This document shows positions 36,516 to 46,502 of a stretch of 64,000 nt of DNA, in pieces; positions within the stretch are counted from its first letter, which is position 1; the number at the start of each line of letters is the position of its first letter. A program made the translations under genes and the position numbers. The stretch is from CAMYMQ01 sp963730305. GTDB lineage: Bacteria > Pseudomonadota > Alphaproteobacteria > Bin65. The notes under the pieces were generated by a model. That model did no database searches. It was not told the DNA's origin and saw nothing but the letters and a program-made list of their open reading frames with translations. Location of the stretch: NCBI GenBank assembly GCA_963730305.1, contig CAVSRB010000001.1:310001-374000 (forward strand), read 5' to 3'.

Positions 36516-37466
36516 TCACCCCAGCTCGAAGCTGGTCACCCCGAAGATCCGCTCCCACGGCAGCGCGGGGGGCGGGCCGAAATACTGGCGCCGGCAGGAG
36601 AAGGCCTCGGTCATGCCGTAGCGCGCGGCGAGCGCCAGCGCGGCCTCGTTGTTGCGCGGCGTGTCGAGATAGACCGTCTCGCCCCGGGCGTGGGCGGCGA
36701 GGCCGCGGAACACCAGGTCGGCGGCGGTCGCGGTCTCGGCGAACAGCGGGCCGATCTTGAAGCCGCCGGCGACGCACGGCCGGATCACCCCGACCGCCGC
36801 CAGCGCGCCGTCGTCGGCGAGCAGCGCCAGCCCGCGCCCGCCCGGCGGGTCGATCCAGCGGCGCAGGAAATCCCAGCGCGGCGCGCCGAAATGGGCCATG
36901 TCGTAGGCGGCGACCAGGTCGAAGGGCAGCTCGGTCAGGGCGACCAGGTTGGCCTCGGGCATCGCCGCGGCGACCGTCCCCTCGTGCCGGGTCTGGCGGT
37001 GGGAGATCTCGAACCCGCCCTCGGCGTAGAAATCGCTCATGTTCTCGACCGCATCCATGCCGATGCAGCCGCCGGGATCGAGCCGGTCGCGCAGCAGGTC
37101 GCGCCGCGCGTACCACAGCTCCCGCCCGATCCCCGCGCCGCGCAGGTCGGGCCGGACGATGAACAGGCCCATGAAGCCGTAGTCGGGCGAATAGCGCACG
37201 ATCGCGCCGGTGCCGACCACCTGGCCGTCGCGCTCGGCGGCGACGAAGCCGTGCGGATCGGCCGCCCAGAAGGCGTCGCCGTCGATCCGCCCCGGGTTCC
37301 AGCCCTCCGTCCGCGCCCAGTCGAGCGAGAGGTCGAGCTCCTGCCGGGACATCGGGCGGATGGTCACCGCGGGCCCGGGTTGGCCCCGGGAGTCGGTGCG
37401 CGTCTCCGACGCGCGCCGGTGGCGGGCCTGCGGCTCCGTCGTTTGCGATTTATCTCCTGACGGCAT
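36516..37466 (-). CDS. GNAT-family N-acetyltransferase, two-domain
   Basis: About 316 aa. The N-terminal GNAT domain shows TGAIVRYSPDYGFMGLFIVRPDLRGAGIGRELW (acetyl-CoA loop RGAGIG) and GMDAVENMSDFYAEGGFE. The second half (ALLADDGALAAVGVIRPC, YLDTPRNNEAALALAARYGM) is the duplicated C-terminal domain typical of YitH/HolE-like proteins. The start is uncertain: ATG at 37466 has GGGGGGA upstream, but homology begins only near VTIRPMSRQEL (GTG 37367). Substrate unknown. Confidence 0.82.
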   Translation of the reverse strand: MPSGDKSQTTEPQARHRRASETRTDSRGQPGPAVTIRPMSRQELDLSLDWARTEGWNPGRIDGDAFWAADPHGFVAAERDGQVVGTGAIVRYSPDYGFMGLFIVRPDLRGAGIGRELWYARRDLLRDRLDPGGCIGMDAVENMSDFYAEGGFEISHRQTRHEGTVAAAMPEANLVALTELPFDLVAAYDMAHFGAPRWDFLRRWIDPPGGRGLALLADDGALAAVGVIRPCVAGGFKIGPLFAETATAADLVFRGLAAHARGETVYLDTPRNNEAALALAARYGMTEAFSCRRQYFGPPPALPWERIFGVTSFELG

Positions 37467-37480
37467 CACTCGGTCCCCCC

Positions 37481-37534
37481 GGTTGGCAGGCAGGTTGGCA
37501 GGCAGGTTGGCAGGCAGGTTGGCGGGCGGGTTGG
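37481..37534. repeat. Tandem 12-bp repeat, about 4.5 copies
   Basis: GGTTGGCAGGCA repeated three times, then GGTTGGCGGGCG, then GGTTGG. It lies just upstream of the GNAT gene and could change in copy number by slippage, altering the spacing of that gene's promoter. Confidence 0.85.
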
Positions 37535-37612
37535 AAGCCTGCCCCGACGGCCGCGCGGCCGTCGAAAAACGCGACTAGGGTATCATCGGTTATCAATGGT
37601 TATCTTTTCCTG

Positions 37613-38510
37613 TGCAACCGCGCGTTTGTATGTCGGCCGATGTAAACAATTGTCATCATTCGTCGGCCTCCACCACATCGTCATTCCGACCGGAGCCCGC
37701 CGCGCAGCGGCGGGTGGAGCGGAGGAATCTTGCCGAAGCCGGCCGGAACCGCGGCGGGGGCGGCAAGATCCCTCGGCTTCGCTCGGGATGACGGGTGGGG
37801 TGCGGCCCCGTCGGCATCTGCAAACATCGGCCAATGTAAACATTCGTCATCATTCGTCGGCCTCCACCACGATCGTCATTCCGACCGGAGCCCGCCGCGC
37901 AGCGGCGGGTGGAGCGGAGGAATCTTGCCGAAGCCGGCCGGAACCGCGGCGGAGGCGGCAAGATCCCTCGGCTTCGCTCGGGATGACGGGCGGGGTGCGG
38001 CCCCGTCGGCATCTGCAGACGTCGGCATCTGCAAACGTCGGCATATGTAAACATTCGTCATCATTCGTCGGCCTCCACCAGATCGTCATTCCGACCGGAG
38101 CCCGCCGCGCAGCGGCGGGTGGAGCGGAGGAATCTTGCCGAAGCCGGCCGGAACCGCGGCGGGGGCGGCAAGATCCCTCGGCTTCGCTCGGGATGACGGG
38201 CGGGGTGCGGCCCCGTCGGCATCTGCAGACGTCGGCATCTGCAAACATCGGCAGTGTAAACAATCGTCATCATTCGTCGGCCTCCACCACGATCGTCATT
38301 CCGACCGGAGCCCGCCGCGCAGCGGCGGGTGGAGCGGAGGAATCTTGCCGAAGCCGGCCGGAACCGCGGCGGGGGCGGCAAGATCCCTCGGCTTCGCTCG
38401 GGATGACGGGCGGGGTGCGGCCCCGTCGGCGTCTGCAGACGTCGGCATCTGCAACATCGGCATCTGCGAAGCATCGGCACGTGTAAACGAATGTCATCAT
38501 TTGTCGGCAT
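37613..38510. repeat. Tandem array: four copies of a ~200-bp unit with a 115-bp inverted-repeat core
   Basis: Cores at 37679-37793, 37874-37988, 38084-38198 and 38294-38408 are each 115 bp and nearly identical. They start CGTCATTCCGACCGGAGC and end TCGGGATGACG, so the ends are inverted. The spacers (80-96 bp) contain short repeats of GTCGGCATCTGCAAAC and a GTCATCATTCGTCGGCC motif that recurs at 37652, 37846, 38057, 38266 and (diverged) 38493. The core is the well-known GTCATTCCGA...GGGATGAC intergenic repeat type, rarely seen tandemly. Its ORFs in both directions are repeat artefacts. No gene lies between 37467 and 38744. Confidence 0.9.
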
Positions 38511-38744
38511 CGGCCCCTGGCGGCCCCGGCCAGCGGCGGCCGGACACGCCATCTTAGGAATATTATCAAGAACGCCGCGGATTTCAAGCGGGCCGTGCCC
38601 CCTCACCCGCCGCGGCGCCGACGCCCCCGGTGAGACCTCGCCGTCATCGCGCTGGCCCGGCCGGGCGATGGCGTGGCATGGTGCGGCGGCGGGCGCCGGT
38701 TGGGGCGCCCCGCCTCGCCCGTCCAATCCGGAGCCTCCCCGTCG

Positions 38745-39596
38745 ATGATTTCCTACCTCCAGGCGATCGCGCTCGGCCTGTTGCAGGGCTTCTCCGAGCT
38801 GTTCCCGATCTCGAGCCTCGGCCACACCGTGATCCTGCCGGCGGTGCTGCACTGGCGGGTCGACCGGGCGACCGACGGCTTCGTCGCCTTCGTCGTGCTG
38901 ACCCACCTCGCCACCGCCCTGGTCCTGCTCGGCTTCTTCTGGCGCGACTGGGTCGCGATCGTGACCGGCATCTTCCGGGCGCTCAGGCTGCGCGAGATCC
39001 GGCGCGACGACACCTACGCCCGGCTCGGCTGGCTCCTGATCGTCTCGACCGTCCCCGCGGGGCTGCTCGGCCTGTTGTTCGAGCACAAGCTGCAGGCGCT
39101 GTTCGGCGACGCCTGGGTGGCGGCGGCGGCGCTCGGCCTCAACGGCATCGCCCTGCTCCTGGTCGAGCGGCTGCGCCGGCGCGCCGAGGAGGGCCCGCAC
39201 GACGACGCCAAGCTGGCCGCGCTGTCCTGGCGCCAGGCGATCGCCATCGGCGTCGCCCAGTGCCTGGCGCTGATCCCCGGCTTCTCGCGCACCGGCATGT
39301 CGATGGCGGGCGGCCTGGGCAGCGGCCTGTCGCACGAGAACGCGGTCCGCTACGCCTTCCTGCTGGCGACCCCGATCATCCTCGCCGCCGCCGTGCTCAA
39401 GCTGCCGGACCTGTTCCACGGCAGCGGCGCCGGGCTCGGCCAGGCCGTGGTCGGCGCGCTGTGCGCGGCGGTCACCGCCTATTTCTCGGTCCGCTTCCTG
39501 GTGCGCTATTTCGAGACCCGGACGCTGACCCCGTTCGCGCTCTACTGCGCCGGCGCCGGCCTCGCCGCGCTGGTCTACCTCACCGCCGCCGGCTAA
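38745..39596 (+). CDS. uppP: Undecaprenyl-diphosphatase UppP/BacA
   Basis: A 283-aa inner-membrane phosphatase recycling undecaprenyl pyrophosphate for cell-wall synthesis. It begins MISYLQAIALGLLQGFSELFPISSLGH, where the family (E/Q)GxTExxPxSSxxH motif appears as QGFSELFPISSLGH, and has the second active motif PGFSRTGMSMAGGL. About eight membrane segments. The start at 38745 lacks a strong Shine-Dalgarno. The S-E-L variant at the first motif is slightly atypical (usually T-E-F/W). Confidence 0.93.
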   Translation: MISYLQAIALGLLQGFSELFPISSLGHTVILPAVLHWRVDRATDGFVAFVVLTHLATALVLLGFFWRDWVAIVTGIFRALRLREIRRDDTYARLGWLLIVSTVPAGLLGLLFEHKLQALFGDAWVAAAALGLNGIALLLVERLRRRAEEGPHDDAKLAALSWRQAIAIGVAQCLALIPGFSRTGMSMAGGLGSGLSHENAVRYAFLLATPIILAAAVLKLPDLFHGSGAGLGQAVVGALCAAVTAYFSVRFLVRYFETRTLTPFALYCAGAGLAALVYLTAAG

Positions 39597-39620
39597 CCCC
39601 CGCCGGGCGCATCGGGTCCG

Positions 39621-39869
39621 TCAGCGCCGCGCCTGGTCGTCGTCGGGGCGCGGAAAGCGCGGGCCGAGGCGGAACCAGGCGACGGCGAACAGGCCCAGGG
39701 CGACGATCATCAGGCCGAGCCCGTGCTTGTAGTGGATGTGGACCGAGCCCGCCTGGTAGCCGGGCAGGACCCGGGCCAGCGCCTCGGCCGGGGTGATCCA
39801 GTAGTAGACCGCGAGCGCCAGGAACACCGCGCCCGCCGCCGCCAGGACCGTGCTCTGAAGCCGCTTCAT
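39621..39869 (-). CDS. Small membrane protein with two transmembrane helices
   Basis: An 82-aa protein beginning MKRLQSTVLAAAGAVFLALAVYYWITPAEAL with a second hydrophobic helix GLGLMIVALGLFAVAWF and a charged tail RFPRPDDDQARR. The GSVHIHYKHG loop between helices is a plausible conserved motif. The start has GGAGG upstream. Family unknown; length and layout are typical of small inner-membrane proteins. Confidence 0.75.
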   Translation of the reverse strand: MKRLQSTVLAAAGAVFLALAVYYWITPAEALARVLPGYQAGSVHIHYKHGLGLMIVALGLFAVAWFRLGPRFPRPDDDQARR

Positions 39870-40089
39870 CGCCTCGCCCTCCGCATGATCGTTCCCAAGG
39901 TCGCGAGCCAAGTCCAGCCCGCGTCCCAGGCTCGACGGGGGTGATGCCGCAGATCGGCGCGGGAGGCAACGGCCGAGGCGCGCCACCCGGTCCCCGCTAG
40001 CCGGCCGCGCGCTTGGGTCGAAAGACGCCGTCGGTGTACACTCCGTCGTCGCCGCGCCGCGGGTTCCGCAGCCGGCTTCAGGAGACGTC

Positions 40090-40638
40090 ATGCCCTGGGA
40101 CCCCAATCCGAATCCCTTCCCCGCCTTCGAGATCGAGCCGATCGCGGACTTCCGGTTCCACGACGAGCTGCGCTTCGTCCGCCACCGCCACGCGCCCGCC
40201 ACGGCGCCGGACAGCTGGTGGCAGCTCTCGGCCGACTTCCGGGTCTCGATGATCCTGCGCGAGCGCGGCGCGCCGCCGGACCAGGCCTTCGTCCACGAGA
40301 TCACCGCGCCGCGCGGCATGTACACCGACCTCTCCTCGGTACCCCAGAGCCTATGGAGCATCGTCGGCCCGATCGGCCGCCACCTCGAGGCCAGCATCGT
40401 CCACGACTATCTCTACATGGCCTGGACCGACTTCCGCCCGCTCGACCAGCCCAGCCGCCAGGACCGCCAGTTCGCCGACGACGTCCTGCTCGCCGGCATG
40501 CTGGCGACCGAGGGCATGGACCCGGAGCTGGCGCGCGACACGATCTACCGCACGGTGCGGCTGGCCGGGTGGTGGGTGTTCAAGGAGAAGGATTATCGGC
40601 TGAGTGAGCGGATGGAGGTTTGGTTGGGGGACCTCTGA
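40090..40638 (+). CDS. DUF1353 family protein
   Basis: A 182-aa cytoplasmic protein with the DUF1353 pattern: TAPRGMYTDLSSVPQSLWSIV, GRHLEASIVHDYLYMAW, RQFADDVLLAGMLATEGM and RTVRLAGWWVFKEK. DUF1353 is common in phages and in some bacterial genomes; function unknown. The start has GGAG upstream. After its stop, the sequence drifts into repeats and then the AT-rich island. Confidence 0.83.
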   Translation: MPWDPNPNPFPAFEIEPIADFRFHDELRFVRHRHAPATAPDSWWQLSADFRVSMILRERGAPPDQAFVHEITAPRGMYTDLSSVPQSLWSIVGPIGRHLEASIVHDYLYMAWTDFRPLDQPSRQDRQFADDVLLAGMLATEGMDPELARDTIYRTVRLAGWWVFKEKDYRLSERMEVWLGDL

Positions 40639-40791
40639 AACCGCAGCGCCCGGGTTAGGCGCAGGGAGCACGGTGCGCATCTTCGATGCGCACCGAGGGC
40701 GAAGCGCGCGGCTCGGTGCCGGTGGAGTGGACTCAAGGAAACCGCAGGCCCGGGATGGCCCCGGGAAGCGGGGCTGATCTTCGATGCGCGC

Positions 40792-40874
40792 AGAAGCGGG
40801 TGTGTCACCCGCTTCGCAATGGGATTTCATCCCACAACCAATGAAGCCGTAACAAAGCAGGTCGCAGACCTGCT
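40792..40874. repeat. 82-bp repeat element, copy 2, at the left edge of the AT-rich island
   Basis: Begins AGAAGCGGGTGTGTCACCCGCT, identical to copy 1 at 29069, and ends with the hairpin GCAGGTC-GCA-GACCTGC. The interior is AT-shifted relative to copy 1. The rest of the gap (40639-41053) holds short repeats of CTTCGATGCGC and then AT-rich leader sequence of the rloA gene. Confidence 0.75.
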
Positions 40875-41053
40875 CTTACAAAAGACCACAGGCGTGTTCC
40901 GGCCAAAGTCCGAAAATCATCTTTGGCCAAATCCCAAAAATTACATTAATAACAATAAGTTAGCACACACCGTCCAAGGTAATTCCAAAAAATCCTACCA
41001 AATTTGCAGAAAAATCACATATACAGTCACATAGTCAGACACAAGGCTCAATC

Positions 41054-42347
41054 ATGATACTCCGCTTTGGCGTAGCCAACCACAAATCAATCAAGAACTA
41101 TCAGGAGATCAGCTTTGTCGCATCCTCCCTTCGCGACACATCAACCGATCTTCTTCGCTACCGAAAAATATCTGTCCTACCCACACTCGCCGTCTACGGC
41201 GCAAACGCGTCCGGAAAGTCAAATCTCCTCGATGCCCTAGACGAAATTCAGCGCCACATCCTTCAATCTCAAACACACTTATCTCGAAATCAATCCATTC
41301 CGCAACAGCCTTTCAAGAGCAACCCAAAGAAGCGAATTCAATCCAAGACTACTTTTGATATCGATTTTGTATTAGACGATACGCGATATCACTACGGCTT
41401 CGAGTTTGACAAAACCAAGTACCTGAAAGAGTGGCTATACGCCTACCCTAAAGCTAAGCGACAAGTTTTGTTTTATAGGACAATTCCACTAAATCCGAAG
41501 ACGACCTTTACTTCGGCCCCAATTTCTATGGTGGCACAACAAAGATATACAGTTCTAAGGCCCAATTCACTAATTCTTTCTACAATGTCGCAAATCGACC
41601 ACGAACAATTATCTCCGATTTATAACTTCTTCCGTAAGGATCGCTTTAGGATAGTACTTGACATCGATATAAACTATGCTTCTATAATCAAAGCATTTCA
41701 AGAGAAGGATTTTGCTCCACCGCCTTAAAGTTCTTGCGCAGAGCGGATATCGGCATTGCCAATGCCAAATAAGTGAAGCAAAAGATCCTAACAAATACCG
41801 TGAAATGTATGATGACCTTATGAAAGTTTTTGAAAAGCATGCAAAGGTTGAAGACGACACAACTAAAATAGAAACAAGTCCACCCGATCATCCTTAAGGA
41901 GCTGAGTTTTGTTCATAAAGGCCACAGAAATGAATTTTCATTACCACTGACACATGAAAGTCGAGGAACATTACGCTATACATCCCTTATTATTCCCATT
42001 TTGGAGGCGATACGTCGCAAATCATTACTTGGCGTTGATGAAGCTCATTCAAGCCTCCACCCGATATTGTCTGGAGAACCGTGGCTTTGTATAACTCCAA
42101 GAAATCGAATTCCCATCGGAGCCAGCTTATATTCACAACTCATGATACAAATTTGCTAAATCATACACTACTTCGCCGTGATCAAGTTTGGTTTTGTGAA
42201 AAAGATAATGCTGGCTGCTCACACTTTTATTCATTGAGTGACTTCAGCATACGCTCCGGCGATAACTACGAGAAAGGATATCTTCAAGGTCGATTTGGCG
42301 CCATACCGTATGTCGGCCATTTTGAAGATTTAGTTTCTGAGGAATGA
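41054..42347 (+). pseudogene. RloA-like AAA ATPase (AAA_15 type), four frameshifts
   Basis: An ABC/SMC-like ATPase of the RloA type, about 430 codons. Walker A is AVYGANASGKSNLLDAL. The frame is broken near 41715 (net -1), 41768 (net -1), 41885 (net +1) and 42070 (net -1). Conserved blocks in the different frames are FLRRADIGIANAK, YREMYDDLMKVFEKHAK, ILKELSFVHKGHRNEFSL and HESRGTLRYTSLIIPILEAIRRKSLLGVDEAHSSLHP, then RSQLIFTTHDTNLL and the tail NYEKGYLQGRFGAIPYVG. Low G+C marks it as transferred. RloA partners RloB, as here, in restriction-linked or abortive-infection-like loci. Decay or sequence error cannot be separated from the sequence alone. Confidence 0.85.
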
Positions 42348-42350
42348 GTT

Positions 42351-43005
42351 ATGGCGCGCGGAACAAGAGACCTTCCTAAAGCTTTAGAATTGGCTAGACA
42401 AAGAAAGATAAATATGCACCAAAAAAGATAATTGTGGTCTGTGAAGGGTTAAATACAGAACCAGAATATTTCATTAGCTTGAAAAATGAATATGCAGGCC
42501 CCCTTCTAAAACTGGAGATTGTCGGTGGTCAGGGATCCCCAAGCAAGATTGTCGAATTGGCAAAAGAAAGGCAAATTGATCAACAACGATTAGCTCGGAA
42601 ATCTGGCGACTCATTTGAGAAAGAGTATGAAGTTTGGGCCGTTTTTGATAAGGACGATTTCAGGATTTTTGACTCTGCAATAGCTAGCGCAAGAAAGTCA
42701 CCTATAGAGGTCGCATATTCCAATCCTTGCTTTGAATTCTGGGCAGTTCTTCATTTTCAAGACTACAATGCTCCATTGCATCGAAAGAAATTGTGTTCCC
42801 TCCTGAAGGAGCTGGTACAGCACGCTATTCTCCAAGCAAGAGAAAGACCCTGGATTTTGATTCGATGAAACTAGAGGTCGGCGCCGCTCAAAAGCGTGCA
42901 CGCTGGTTGCTGAAGCGTCGGCGCGAGGAAGGCATTGTGAGAGGAAATCCGTCAACGACGGTTCATTGCTTGGTGGATTCAATTTTGAAAATTTCCAAGA
43001 CCTAG
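42351..43005 (+). pseudogene. RloB-like protein, two frameshifts
   Basis: RloB-family protein (about 217 codons when repaired). It starts MARGTRDLPKALELARQRK, shifts (net -1) near 42405, continues KIIVVCEGLNTEPEYFISLKNEY, SFEKEYEVWAVFDKDDF and CFEFWAVLHFQDYNAPL, then shifts again (net -1) near 42822 into SPSKRKTLDFDSM and the Arg/Lys-rich end. The acidic motif VFDKDD and CFEFW are typical of the family (nuclease/Toprim-like). It lies 3 bp after rloA, so the two form an operon. The stop is 8 bp from the icmF stop on the other strand. Confidence 0.85.
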
Positions 43006-43013
43006 GTGGCAGT

Positions 43014-46000
43014 TCACATATTCCGCCGATACTGCCCCCCCACCTCGAACAGCGCCTGCGTAATCTCCCCCAGCGAGCACACCCGCACCGCATCCATCAG
43101 CACCGCGAACACATTCCCGTCCTCGCGCACCGTGTCCTGAAGCCGCTTCAGCATCGCCGGCGCCTCCGCCTGCGTGCGCCGCGTGGAAGGCCGCCAGCCG
43201 GTCCAACTGCCCCTGCTTCTCCGCCTCGGTCCCGCGCGCCAGCTCCAGCGTCACCTCGCCCCACTCCCCGGCGTCGGGGTTCACGTAGGTGTTGACGCCG
43301 ACGATCGGCAGGCTGCCGTCGTGCTTCAGGGTCTCGTAGTGGAGGCTCTCCTCCTGGATCAGGCCGCGCTGGTAGCCGAGCTCCATCGCGCCGAGGACGC
43401 CGCCGCGCTCGGCGATGCGGTCGAACTCGGCGAGCACGGCCTCCTCGACCAGGTCGGTCAGCTCCTCGAGGACGAACGAGCCCTGGTTGGGGTTCTCGTT
43501 CTTGGCCAGGCCCCATTCCTTGTTGATGATGAGCTGGATCGCCATCGCCCGGCGCACGCTCTCCTCGCTCGGCGTGGTGATCGCCTCGTCGTAGGCGTTG
43601 GTGTGCAGGCTGTTGGTGTTGTCGTAGGTCGAGATCAGCGCCTGGAGCGTGGTGCGGATGTCGTTGAAGGAATATTCCTGGGCGTGGAGCGAGCGGCCCG
43701 AGGTCTGGGAGTGGAACTTGAGCTTCTGCGCCCGCTCGCCGGCGCCGTACTTCTCGCGCATGACCACGGCCCAGATGCGCCGGGCGACGCGGCCGAGCAC
43801 GGCGTATTCCGGGTCCATGCCGTAGGAGAAGAAGAAGGAGAGGTTGGGCGCGAAGTCGTCGATCTTCATGCCCCGCGCCAGGTAGGCCTCGACGTAGGTG
43901 AAGCCGTTGGAGAGGGTCAGCGCCAACTGGGTGATCGGGTTCGCGCCGGCCTCGGCGATGTGGTAGCCGGAGATCGACACCGAGTAGAAGTTGCGCACGT
44001 CGTGGGCGACGAAATACTCCTGGATGTCGCCCATCACCTTCAGCGAGAACTCGGTCGAGAACAGGCAGGTGTTCTGGCCCATGTCCTCCTTGAGGATGTC
44101 GGCCTGGACCGTGCCGCGGACGGTCGACAGCGTGCGCGCGCGGATCGCGGCGGCCTCTTCCGCTGACGGCTTGCGGCCGTTCTCTTCCTCGAACACGTCC
44201 AGTTGCTGGTCGATCGCGGTGTTGAGGAACATCGCCAGGATGGTCGGCGCCGGGCCGTTGATGGTCATCGACACCGAGGTCGACGGGCTGCACAGGTCGA
44301 AGCCGCCGTAGAGCACCTTCATGTCGTCGAGGGTGGCGATCGAGACGCCGGACGTGCCGACCTTGCCCCAGATGTCGGGGCGGCGATCGGGGTCGTGGCC
44401 GTAGAGGGTGACCGAATCGAACGCCGTCGACAGGCGCTTGGCCGGCATCCCCTCCGAGAGGAGCTTGAAGCGGCGGTTGGTGCGCGCGGGGTCGCCCTCG
44501 CCGGCGAACATGCGGGTCGGGTCCTCGCCCTCGCGCTTGAAGGCGAAGACGCCGCCGGTGAAGGGATAGCTGCCGGGCAGGTTCTCGCGCAGCCGCCAGC
44601 GCAGGATCTCGCCGTCGTCCTCCCACCGGGGCAGGGCCACGCGCGGCACCTTGGTCCCGGACAGCGAGACGCGCTTCAGGTCGTATTTGATCTCCCGGTC
44701 GCGGATCTGCACGGCGTATTCGTCGCCGGCATAGTCCTCGCGCAGCCCCGGCCAGTCGTCGAGCAGCGCCCGGCAGCGCGGGTCGAGCGCGCGATCGCGG
44801 TCGTGGATCAGGTCGGTCAGCGCGTCGGGCGCGTCCTCCTCCAGCATGGCCTTGGCGGCGCGCAGCTGCTGGCGCTCGCGGGCGAGCCTGGCCTGCGCCT
44901 CCGCCCAGGCGTGGTAGTGGCGCACGGTCTCGGAGATCTCGGCGAGGTAGCGCTGGCGCTCGGGCGGGACGATGGCGCGCTCGGCCGACGAGGCGCGGGT
45001 CTTGGACGCCGGCCAGCCGCTCTCCCACGCCGCCAGGCCCTTCGCCTTGAAGGCGGCGAGCAGGCCCTGGTAGAGCGCGGTCACGCCGTCGTCGTTGAAG
45101 CGGCTGGCGATGGTGCCGAAGACGGGCATGTCCTCGGGCTTCTGGTCGAAGACCTCGCGGTTGCGCTGGACCTGCTTGGCGACGTCGCGCAGGGCGTCGT
45201 GGCCGCCCTTGCGGTCGAACTTGTTGACCGCGACCACGTCGGCGAGGTCGAGCATGTCGATCTTCTCGAGCTGGCTGGCCGCGCCGAACTCCGGGGTCAT
45301 GACGTAGAGGGTCAGGTCGACCAGCGGCACGATCGCCGCGTCGCCCTGGCCGATGCCCGAGGTCTCGACGATGACCAGGTCGTAGCCCGCCGCCTTGGCC
45401 GCGGCGATCGCCTCGGGCAGCGCCTCGGCGATCTCCTTGCCGCTGGTGCGCGTCGCCAGCGAGCGCATGTAGACGCCGGGCTTGTCGATGGCGTTCATGC
45501 GGATGCGGTCGCCGAGCAGCGCGCCGCCGGTGCGCCGCCGGGTCGGGTCGACCGCGATCAGGGCGATGGTCAGCTCCGGGTGATCGAGCCGGAAGCGCTG
45601 GACGATCTCGTCGGTCAGCGACGACTTGCCCGCCCCGCCGGTGCCCGGTGATGCCCAGCACGGGCACCGTCCGGGTCTCGGCCCGCGCCTCGATCTCGGC
45701 CATCAGCGCGGGATCGAGCGTCCCCGCCTCGATCGCCGACAGCACGCGCGCCAGCACCCCGGTATGCGCGGTGTCGAGCGCTTTCAAATCCTTCGGCGCC
45801 TGGGCCGCGAGATCGACGTCCGCCCGGCTCATCATGTCGGCGATCATGCCGGTCAGGCCCAGGGTCTGGCCGTCGTAGGGGCTGTAGATGCGCTCGACGC
45901 CGTAGTCGTGCAATTCCCGCATCTCGGCCGGCACGATGGTGCCGCCGCCGCCGCCGAACACCTTGATGTGCCCCGCGCCGCGCTGTTTCAGCAGGTCGAC

Positions 46001-46300
46001 CATGTACTTGAAGAACTCGACGTGGCCGCCCTGGTAGGACGACACCGCGATGCCGTGGGCGTCCTCCTCGATCGCGGCGGTGACGACCTCGTCGACCGAG
46101 CGGTTGTGGCCCAGGTGGATGACCTCGGCCCCCTGCGCCTGCAGCACCCGGCGCATCACGTTGATCGCCGCGTCGTGGCCGTCGAACAGCGCCGCCGCGG
46201 TGACGAAGCGCAGCCGGTTCTTGGGCGCGGGCGGCTCCGGCGGCTTCGGCGGCGTCTGTTTCGCTTTCGGCTTGTCGGCTACGGGCGCGTCGTCGGGCAA
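43014..46300 (-). CDS. icmF: Fused isobutyryl-CoA mutase IcmF, two frameshifts
   Basis: B12-dependent acyl-CoA mutase interconverting isobutyryl- and n-butyryl-CoA, fused to its G-protein chaperone. Order: Lys/Pro-rich N-terminus; B12-binding domain (VTAAALFDGHDAAINVM and FGGGGGTIVPAEM); MeaI-type GTPase domain (GITGTGGAGKSSLTDEIVQ, VDPTRRRTGGALLGD); then the mutase (SRDTGVSIATLDDMKVL-type region, GRSLHAQEYSFNDIRTTLQA). Net +1 breaks lie in the P-loop at about 45645 and near 43170. Two bases removed gives 1094 aa, the usual length. A strong palindrome at 46446 is the likely operator. The stop at 43014 abuts the rloB gene. Confidence 0.93.
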
Positions 46301-46445
46301 CTCTCACCTCCGGGCCACGGGGATGGCGCGCCCGCGGGCAAAGCGTGGGCGCGCACCCTTGGCAGGAATTTACGTCATCCGGCGCCGCCGGGCCACCGTG
46401 GGATGGCGGCGCGACCGGCGTCGTGAACGCGCGCGGAGTGTGCGC

Positions 46446-46463
46446 GACGTTTACGTAAACGTC
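46446..46463. promoter_or_regulatory. Perfect palindrome upstream of icmF, LiuR-like
   Basis: GACGTTTACGTAAACGTC is a perfect 18-bp palindrome 146 bp before the icmF start. Its TTTACGTAAA core is of the type I recall for MerR-family LiuR regulators of branched-chain amino acid and acyl-CoA degradation in proteobacteria. That role fits icmF (valine/isobutyryl-CoA metabolism). Confidence 0.6.
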
Positions 46464-46502
46464 AACTGATCGAAGGCATGCGCGCCCCGCCGCCGGCCCG
46501 GT

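Noticed and set aside
37613..38510. CRISPR array
   Set aside because: Units are about 200 bp with 115-bp repeats, spacers are themselves repetitive, and no cas genes are nearby.
37596..38557. Open frames through the repeat array (HPERSRGIL and SEAEGS-type peptides)
   Set aside because: These are known artefacts of the GTCATTCCGA repeat family and follow the repeat periodicity.
39621..40397. 258-aa protein on the minus strand
   Set aside because: Only the last 82 residues look like protein (two-helix membrane protein with its own ribosome site); the upstream part is antisense to the DUF1353 gene.
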